This document shows, piece after piece, positions 50,638-55,998 of a DNA stretch of 55,998 nt. Where the stretch lies: NCBI GenBank assembly GCA_937952235.1, contig CALFZM010000349.1, positions 1 to 55,998 of the forward strand, read 5' to 3'. Under the pieces are notes generated by a model. It searched no databases. It was not told the DNA's origin and was given only the letters and a program-made list of their open reading frames with translations. The position numbers and the translations under genes are program-made. The stretch comes from an uncultured Opitutia bacterium (GTDB lineage: Bacteria; Verrucomicrobiota; Verrucomicrobiia; Opitutales; Opitutaceae). Position 1 is the first letter of the stretch. Every line of letters begins with the position of its first letter.

Positions 50638-52821
50638 ATGAAATCCTCCTTCGTTGCCCTGTGGGTACTCTTGCTGCTCGCCGCTCGATGCGAGGCAGCC
50701 GACGCATCCGCCACCGGTCCGTTTCGCGCCGGCGCCGCAGCCGTGGACGTCACGCCCGTGCGGTTGCCCGTGCGCGTGAACGGCGGCTTCCTCGAAAAGA
50801 ACGTCTCCCAGATCCATGACCGCCTGTTCGCCCGCGCCATCGTGCTCGACAACGGCACGACGCGCCTCGCGCTTTGCGTGGTCGACTCGTGCATGGTGCC
50901 GCGGGAACTGGTCGACGCCGCCAAGGCCGCCGCCAGCCAGGCCACCGGCATCCCCGTCGAGCGCATGCTGGTATCCGCCACCCACACGCACAGCGCGCCC
51001 GCGGCCATGGGCTGCCTGGGCGCGAGGATCGATCCGGCGTACGCGGCGTTTCTCCCGGCGAAGATTGCCGAGGCCATCCGCACCGCGGCGAGCAGGCTGG
51101 AGCCCGCCCGTCTCGGGTGGGGCTCGATCGAGGCCTGGGAACTCACCCACTGCCGGCGCTGGATCCGCCGCCCGGACCGGATGCTCACGGATCCCTTCGG
51201 GATGGTTTCGGTGCGCGCCCACATGCATCCGGGCTACGAAAGCCCCGACGTCACGGGCCCGGCCGGCCCCATCGATCCCGAGCTTTCCCTGCTCTCCATC
51301 CAGACGCGCGCCGGCCGGCCGCTCGCGGTGTTCGCCAACTTCTCGATGCACTATTTCGGGGCGCCGCCGGTGTCCGCCGACTACTTCGGACGGTTCTCGG
51401 CCGGACTCGGACGCCTGATCGGCGCCGGGGACGACCCCGGCTTCGTCGGCATCATGTCCCAGGGCACGAGCGGCGACTCCCACTGGATGGATTACAGCAA
51501 GGCCGCGAACAAGCCGTCGCTCGACCAGTACGCGGACGCCGTCCTGCAGCGGGCCGCCACCGCGTATCGCCAGATCACCTACCGCGATTCCGGCCCGCTC
51601 GTCATGGCCGAGGCGCGCCTGACGCTGCGGCGCCGCGTCGCCGATGCCGCGCGCCTGGCCTGGGCGCGCGAAGTGGCCGGACCGATCGGTGACCGCGCCG
51701 CGGCCAACCAGCGCGAGGTGTACGCGCTCGAGCAGCTCATCCTCGCGGCGGAGCCGGAGCGGGAGTTGAAGCTCCAGGCCGTGCGCATCGGCGAACTAGG
51801 GATCACCGCGATTCCGAATGAAGTGTATGCGCTGACGGGCCTGAAATTGAAGGCCATGAGCCCGCTGCCAGCGACGTTCAACGTCGAACTCGCCAACGGG
51901 GCCGAGGGGTATATCCCGCCGCCGGAGCAGCATGCCTTGGGCGGCTACACGACCTGGGCCGCGCGTACCGCCGGGCTGGAAGTGCAGGCGGAGCCGCGCA
52001 TCGTCGAGACGCTGCTCGGGTTGCTGGAAACGGTGGCCGGTGCGCAACGCCGTCCGTACGCCGAAACGCACGGCGCATATGCCCGCGCCGTTCTCGCCAG
52101 CCGGCCGCACGCGTACTGGCGGCTGAACGAAATGAACGTCCCGCATGCCGCCGACGCCTCGGGGCGCGGGATCACGGCGCGCTACGAGGACGGCGTGGCA
52201 CTTTATCTGCCCGGCGCGCAGGCGTCGGCCGACGGCATTTCCGCCGTGCCGGAGCAGCCGTCGGCGTTCTCGGGGCCGCAGATCAACCGCGCCCCGCACT
52301 TCGCCGGCGGCCGGCTGCGGGCCGAGGTGCCGTCACTGGGCCGGACCTACAGCGTTGCGTTCTGGCTCTGGAACGGACTGCCGGCCGAGGCGCGGCCTGT
52401 GACCGGGCAGGTGTTCTCGCGTGGCCGCAACGGTGACGCCGCCGCGGGCGAGCACCTCGGCATCGCGGGCACGGCGCTGGCGGGTGCGACGGGGCGATTG
52501 ATGTTTTCGAACGGCGAGGGACGCTCCGCGCCGCTCGTGGGCCGGACGACCCTGGGTCTCCGGAAGTGGCATCACGTGGCGCTCGTGCGCGAAGGGGCAA
52601 CGGTGCGCGTGTATCTCGATGGCAACGCCGCGCCTGAGTTGGAGGGCACGGCGGAATGGACGCTCGCGGCGGATGCCCCCACGGTCTTCGTCGGTGGAGG
52701 CAGCGACAACGCTTCGAACTTCGAGGGGCGCATTGACGAGGTCGCCCTCTTCGCGCGAGCGCTCTCGCCGGCCGAGATCAGGACGCACTTTGCTGCGTCC
52801 GGCCGCGTGGGGGCACGCTGA
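50638..52821 (+). CDS. neutral ceramidase-fold hydrolase fused to a LamG/concanavalin domain
   Basis: A 727-residue secreted protein with signal peptide (about 1-20) from 50638. Residues about 25-485 are a neutral/alkaline ceramidase-type domain: SATHTHSAPAAMGC (zinc HTH), ANFSMHYFGAPP (second histidine) and SQGTSGDSHWMDY in place of GDVSPN. Residues about 490-725 form a LamG-like (concanavalin A-like) module starting AVLASRPHAYWRLNEMN and containing LGRTYSVAFWLWNGL, RKWHHVALVREGATVRVYLDG and FEGRIDEVALFARALSPAEI. This LamG_3-type tail usually binds glycans or proteins. It is the second ceramidase-fold paralog of the window (the other at 33438) but with an added domain. Substrate not known. 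Confidence 0.87.
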   Translation: MKSSFVALWVLLLLAARCEAADASATGPFRAGAAAVDVTPVRLPVRVNGGFLEKNVSQIHDRLFARAIVLDNGTTRLALCVVDSCMVPRELVDAAKAAASQATGIPVERMLVSATHTHSAPAAMGCLGARIDPAYAAFLPAKIAEAIRTAASRLEPARLGWGSIEAWELTHCRRWIRRPDRMLTDPFGMVSVRAHMHPGYESPDVTGPAGPIDPELSLLSIQTRAGRPLAVFANFSMHYFGAPPVSADYFGRFSAGLGRLIGAGDDPGFVGIMSQGTSGDSHWMDYSKAANKPSLDQYADAVLQRAATAYRQITYRDSGPLVMAEARLTLRRRVADAARLAWAREVAGPIGDRAAANQREVYALEQLILAAEPERELKLQAVRIGELGITAIPNEVYALTGLKLKAMSPLPATFNVELANGAEGYIPPPEQHALGGYTTWAARTAGLEVQAEPRIVETLLGLLETVAGAQRRPYAETHGAYARAVLASRPHAYWRLNEMNVPHAADASGRGITARYEDGVALYLPGAQASADGISAVPEQPSAFSGPQINRAPHFAGGRLRAEVPSLGRTYSVAFWLWNGLPAEARPVTGQVFSRGRNGDAAAGEHLGIAGTALAGATGRLMFSNGEGRSAPLVGRTTLGLRKWHHVALVREGATVRVYLDGNAAPELEGTAEWTLAADAPTVFVGGGSDNASNFEGRIDEVALFARALSPAEIRTHFAASGRVGAR

Positions 52822-52829
52822 ATCTCCCT

Positions 52830-52889
52830 GGGAGCGCGGACGTCCTCGTCCGCGTCGGGAATCGGGCGGACGCGGACGTTCGCGCTCCC
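52830..52889. repeat. 24-bp imperfect inverted repeat
   Basis: GGGAGCGCGGACGTCCTCGT (start of the left arm, 52830-52853) and the reverse complement of 52866-52889 agree at 22 of 24 positions, with a 12-base loop. It lies between the ceramidase-LamG stop and the sulfatase fragment; a partial unit (GGGAGCGCGC) is at 50591. Confidence 0.7.
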
Positions 52890-52952
52890 GGGCAGGGCGC
52901 CGCCGGCTTCGCGCGGGCGTTGGCTGGCTCGGGAGCGTTCACTTGCCGGACC

Positions 52953-53003
52953 ATCATCCTCGTCGACGACATGGGCTACGCCGACCTCGGGTGCACCGGC
53001 GCC
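52953..53003 (+). pseudogene. sulfatase N-terminal fragment
   Basis: Translates to IILVDDMGYADLGCTGA, the unmistakable start of the sulfatase fold (metal pair DD, GYADLGC-x-GA). It is in the frame of the following sulfatase, but neither a signal peptide before it nor the activation site after it survives; the next residues are unrelated until the new start at 53067. It is best read as a leftover N-terminus of a deleted sulfatase. The frame would even be read through from TTG 52920 into the intact gene. Confidence 0.8.
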
Positions 53004-53066
53004 GCGCGAAGCCGTTGGAGTCCGGGCTCGACGCGAGCGGACACCGGGCTGTTCAATCCGGCTCCA

Positions 53067-54428
53067 ATGAAACGGCTACCCCGGCTCTTGCGCGTCCCGT
53101 TCCTGATGGTGTGGCTGGCAGCCGTGGGGCTGCTGCGGCCCGTCGCGGCCGACGCGCCGCCGAACATCGTCTTCATCCTCGCCGACGATCTCGGTTGGGC
53201 CGACGTCGCCTTCCATGGCGGTAACGCGCCCACCCCTCACCTCGACCGGCTCGCACGCGAAGGGCTGGAACTCAGCCGGCACTACGTCGCGCCGGTGTGC
53301 AGCCCGACGCGCGCCGGGCTCATGACCGGCCGGTACTGGAGTCGTTTCGGGGTGGTGGCGCCGCAGGCGACGCGCGGGCTGCGGCGCGACACCGTCACGC
53401 TGCCGCGCCTGCTGAAGAACGTCGGGTACGACACCGCCATGACCGGCAAATGGCACCTCGGCTCGCTGCCCGAGGACGGGCCGAACGCATTTGGCTTCGA
53501 TCACGCCCACGGCTCGCTGGGCGGGGGCGTCACGCCTTACAGCCACAAGTACAAGCGCGGCAAATACACCGATACCTGGCACCGCAACGGCAGGCTGATC
53601 GAGGAGCAGGGCTACGTGACGGACCTCATCGCCGCGGAGGCGGTGAAGTGGATCGAGTCGCGCGGCCGGGCGCCGTTCTTCCTCTATGTGCCGCTCACCG
53701 CGGTGCACCTGCCGATCCGCGAACCCGACGAATGGGTCGCGCGCGTCCCGGCCTCGATCCAGGGCGACGTGGCGCGGCACTACGCCGCGTGCGTCATGCA
53801 TCTCGACGACGCCGTCGGCCGGATCGTCGCCGCCCTCGAGCGCACCGGCCGTCGCAGCAACACCCTCGTGGTCTTCAGCAGCGACAACGGCGGCAGCACC
53901 GCCGAGAACAACGACACGTCGTACCCCGACGACCAGTGTCCGCCCGGCCGGCTGCCCGGCAACAACCGGCCCTGGCGCGGCGAGAAGGGTTCGCTTTACG
54001 AGGGCGGCACCCGCGTGCCGACGATCGTGTCGTGGCCCGGACGGGCGAAACCCGGCCGCGTGGACACCCCGGTGCACATCGTCGACTGGGTGCCGACCTT
54101 CGCGGCGCTTGCCGGCTATCGTACGTCAGCCGACCTGAAGTGGGATGGCACGAATCTGCTGCCCGTGCTGACCGCGCATGCCCCGCTGCCCGAGCGCCCG
54201 CTTTATTCGGTTGGCCCCGGCTGGCGTGCCCGCTCGCTCCGGCTGGGTTCGTGGAAACTGATCTCCTCCGGCGAAGGCGATGCCCGGCGCCACGAGCTGT
54301 ACGACCTCGCGGCCGATCCGGCCGAGGCGAAGAATCTCGCGACGGCCCAGCCGGGCAAGGTGCGTGAACTGCTGGGACTGCTCGACGCGGCCGCGGCGCG
54401 CGACCGCGATGCCCTCCCCAACGATTGA
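53067..54428 (+). CDS. secreted sulfatase (arylsulfatase type)
   Basis: A 453-residue sulfatase with signal peptide (about 1-28) from 53067. Metal pair D40-D41 (IVFILADDLGWADV), activation motif C78-S-P-T-R82, TGKWHLGSLPEDGPNAFGFDHAHGSLGGGV, VFSSDNGG and LYDLAADPAEAKNLA are all present. The GYDTAMTGKWHLG and GGGVTPYSHKYKRG segments fit arylsulfatase A/B and GalNAc-6-sulfatase-like S1 enzymes, which remove sulfate from galactose or GalNAc-type residues; specificity is not assured. It is the third full-length sulfatase and follows a fragment of another in the same frame. Ten bases later an alpha/beta hydrolase starts. Confidence 0.92.
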   Translation: MKRLPRLLRVPFLMVWLAAVGLLRPVAADAPPNIVFILADDLGWADVAFHGGNAPTPHLDRLAREGLELSRHYVAPVCSPTRAGLMTGRYWSRFGVVAPQATRGLRRDTVTLPRLLKNVGYDTAMTGKWHLGSLPEDGPNAFGFDHAHGSLGGGVTPYSHKYKRGKYTDTWHRNGRLIEEQGYVTDLIAAEAVKWIESRGRAPFFLYVPLTAVHLPIREPDEWVARVPASIQGDVARHYAACVMHLDDAVGRIVAALERTGRRSNTLVVFSSDNGGSTAENNDTSYPDDQCPPGRLPGNNRPWRGEKGSLYEGGTRVPTIVSWPGRAKPGRVDTPVHIVDWVPTFAALAGYRTSADLKWDGTNLLPVLTAHAPLPERPLYSVGPGWRARSLRLGSWKLISSGEGDARRHELYDLAADPAEAKNLATAQPGKVRELLGLLDAAAARDRDALPND

Positions 54429-54437
54429 GGCGGCTCC

Positions 54438-55998
54438 GTGCGCGTGCGCCCTGCTGCCCTGATCGCCGCCTGCCTCGCCCTGGGCTGGGCGCGGTCGCTG
54501 GCGCAGGAGACGCTGCCCGGAACCCGCCCGCTGGCGCCGCAGGACGATTTTTCCCCGCGCATGGTCGCGGGCATCGAGCGCGCGCTGGCCCGGGCGGAGG
54601 AGGAGGCGCGCGCCGGACGGGCGCAGTTCTGGCGACGTGACACGAGCTCGCCGGCGGCCTACGCCGCCTCGGTCGCGCCGAACCGCGAGCGGTTGCGCCG
54701 GATCGTCGGGGCGATCGACGCGCGGTACGCGCCGGCGGTGATCGAGTATGCGGGCGGCCCCGGCCGGCCTGCGCAGGTGGCGGAGACGCCGGCGGTGCGG
54801 ATCTCTGCCGTGCGCTGGCCGGTGTTCACCGGCGTGCACGGGGAGGGATTGCTGCTCGAGCCGAAGGGCCGCGCGCGGGCGCGCGTCGTGGCGCTGCCGG
54901 ATGCCGACGAGACTCCGGAAGCCGCGGCCGGCCTCGTCCCCGGCGCGAACGGCTGGGCACTGCGGCTGGCCGAGGCAGGTTGCGAGGTGATCGTGCCGGC
55001 CCTGCTCGACCGGCGCGCGACCTGGTCGGGCAACCCCCGCATCGCCATGACCGACCAGACCCACCGGGAGTGGATCTGGCGCCAGGCGTACGAACTGGGC
55101 CGGCACGTGGCCGGCTTCGAAGTGCAGACCGTCGCCGCGGTGCTCGACGCCTGGGAGGCGAGGAGCGAGCGGCTGCCCGTCGGGATCGCCGGCTACGGCG
55201 AGGGCGGGCTGGTGGCGCTGTATGCGGCCGCGCTCGACGAACGCATCGAGGCGGCGCTGGTGAGCGGATACTTTCAACTGCGGGAGGAACTCTGGCGCGA
55301 ACCGATCTACCGCCGCGTGTGGAGCCTGTTGAAGGAGTTCGGCGACGCGGAGATCGCCAGCCTGGTGGCGCCGCGCGCGCTCGTGATCGAGCACAGCGGG
55401 GGACCGCGGGTGGAGGGCCCGCCGGTGGTCGACGCCTCGCGGCGCAAGGGGGCGGCTCCCGGGGCGATCGTGCCGCCGGAGCTTGCGTCGGTGCGCGGGG
55501 AGGTCGAGCGCGTGCGCGCGTGGGGCGGCGACGTCGAGCTCGTGACCGGTGCCGGCGGCGCGCCTGCCGGTCCGCTGTCGCCTCCGGCGCTCGCCGCGCT
55601 GCTGCGGCGGCTCGGCGTGACCGAAGTCCCCGTGGCGCGCGAGCCCGCGGCGCCGGCACGGAGTTTCCCGCCCGATGCCGACGCCCGGCAGCGCCGCCGC
55701 GTGGAGGAATGGAGCGCATTCTGCCAGGCGCTGCAGCGGCGGTCGGAGGCCGGACGCGAGGCCTGGTGGCAGGGCGTGGTGGCGGCGCCGGGCGTCGACT
55801 GGGCGCGCGCGGTCCAACCGCTGCGCGAGCGGTGTTGGGACGAGTTGTTCGGCCGGCTGCCCGGCCCGTCGCTTCCGCCGAATGCGCGCAGCCGGAAGCT
55901 GGAGGAGCGGTCCGACTACGCGATCTGGGAGGTGACGCTCGACGTGTGGCCGGAGGTGTTCGCCTGGGGCTACCTGCTCATCCCGCACGGCCTCCAGC
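54438..55998 (+). CDS. alpha/beta hydrolase-like secreted protein, 3' end outside window
   Basis: Open from a GTG at 54438, 10 bases after the sulfatase, to the window's end (520 codons, no stop). The start gives a signal peptide (RPAALIAACLALGWARSLAQ). A central alpha/beta-hydrolase-like part has LLEPKGRARARVVALPDADE, GWALRLAEAGCEVIVPALLD and GIAGYGEGGLVALYAAALDERI. The nucleophile elbow reads GYGEGG, so the Ser of GxSxG is Gly. This fits a group of secreted Planctomycetes/Verrucomicrobia proteins resembling acetyl xylan or dienelactone hydrolases but apparently lacking the catalytic Ser here. The C-terminal third (EERSDYAIWEVTLDVWPEVF) begins another domain. It is probably cotranscribed with the sulfatase. 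Confidence 0.78.
   Translation, partial: MRVRPAALIAACLALGWARSLAQETLPGTRPLAPQDDFSPRMVAGIERALARAEEEARAGRAQFWRRDTSSPAAYAASVAPNRERLRRIVGAIDARYAPAVIEYAGGPGRPAQVAETPAVRISAVRWPVFTGVHGEGLLLEPKGRARARVVALPDADETPEAAAGLVPGANGWALRLAEAGCEVIVPALLDRRATWSGNPRIAMTDQTHREWIWRQAYELGRHVAGFEVQTVAAVLDAWEARSERLPVGIAGYGEGGLVALYAAALDERIEAALVSGYFQLREELWREPIYRRVWSLLKEFGDAEIASLVAPRALVIEHSGGPRVEGPPVVDASRRKGAAPGAIVPPELASVRGEVERVRAWGGDVELVTGAGGAPAGPLSPPALAALLRRLGVTEVPVAREPAAPARSFPPDADARQRRRVEEWSAFCQALQRRSEAGREAWWQGVVAAPGVDWARAVQPLRERCWDELFGRLPGPSLPPNARSRKLEERSDYAIWEVTLDVWPEVFAWGYLLIPHGLQ

Overview
The window is very GC-rich DNA, almost fully coding, with long shadow ORFs on the opposite strands. The gene content suggests a polysaccharide-degrading Verrucomicrobiota bacterium, most likely close to Opitutaceae: many secreted sulfatases, Planctomycetes/Verrucomicrobia-type FAD oxidoreductases, two neutral-ceramidase-fold proteins, DUF4159, three TonB receptors without SusD, and PadR with a permease-prefix protein. 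This placement is inferred from content only. I found no rRNA, tRNA or CRISPR array.

Region 1 (1-15014, all +) is one tightly packed, probably translationally coupled operon. It encodes an FAD oxidoreductase (5' end outside the window), a sulfatase, a GH38-type glycosidase with two FN3 domains, a second FAD oxidoreductase, an internally deleted sulfatase remnant, an MFS sugar-acid-type transporter, an 1175-residue four-domain protein (SGNH esterase, alpha/beta esterase, beta-helix, YesU-like DUF1961), a Gfo/Idh/MocA oxidoreductase and an SDR. It reads as desulfation, deacetylation, cleavage, uptake and redox processing of a sulfated, acetylated, probably uronate- or rhamnose-containing glycan. 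Region 2 (15200-17900) holds PadR with its membrane partner, a repeat element, a LysR-type regulator and a short terminated transcript region.

Region 3 (about 17700-21969) is the most unusual part. A Ro60/Rsr-type TROVE-vWA protein with a complete MIDAS motif is preceded by about 0.9 kb of mostly non-coding DNA containing about eleven strong hairpins, a 31-residue membrane-peptide ORF and intrinsic terminators. It is followed by a terminator and an AAA+ ATPase. A perfect 19-bp inverted repeat lies on both sides of the RNA-TROVE unit. Ro proteins bind Y RNAs, so a Y-RNA-like gene is the natural hypothesis for the hairpin tract; it is unproven.

Region 4 (22000-37000) has two TonB receptors, a DUF3750-type protein, a PfkB sugar kinase, a secreted metallo-beta-lactamase-fold protein, DUF4159, an FGE-like protein lacking one key cysteine, a ceramidase-fold protein, a SIMPL protein and an SDR. 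Region 5 (37000-43913, all -) has a DenD-like dehydrogenase, a second sulfatase remnant, a secreted protein with a 57-bp palindrome in its signal-peptide region, a full sulfatase, a putative lipoprotein and a beta-propeller glycosidase-like protein. Region 6 (44239-end) has a large TonB receptor, a YiaK-like 3-dehydro-L-gulonate dehydrogenase, a PhoD-like phosphatase, a Tat-exported TIM-barrel epimerase-like protein, a ceramidase-LamG fusion, a third sulfatase fragment, a full sulfatase and a truncated alpha/beta hydrolase.

Across the window are eight copies of a 75-150 bp element made of two inverted hairpins (REPIN-like), which may mark recombination hotspots. Three of the six sulfatase loci are core-deleted remnants, which points to rapid turnover of the sulfatase repertoire.
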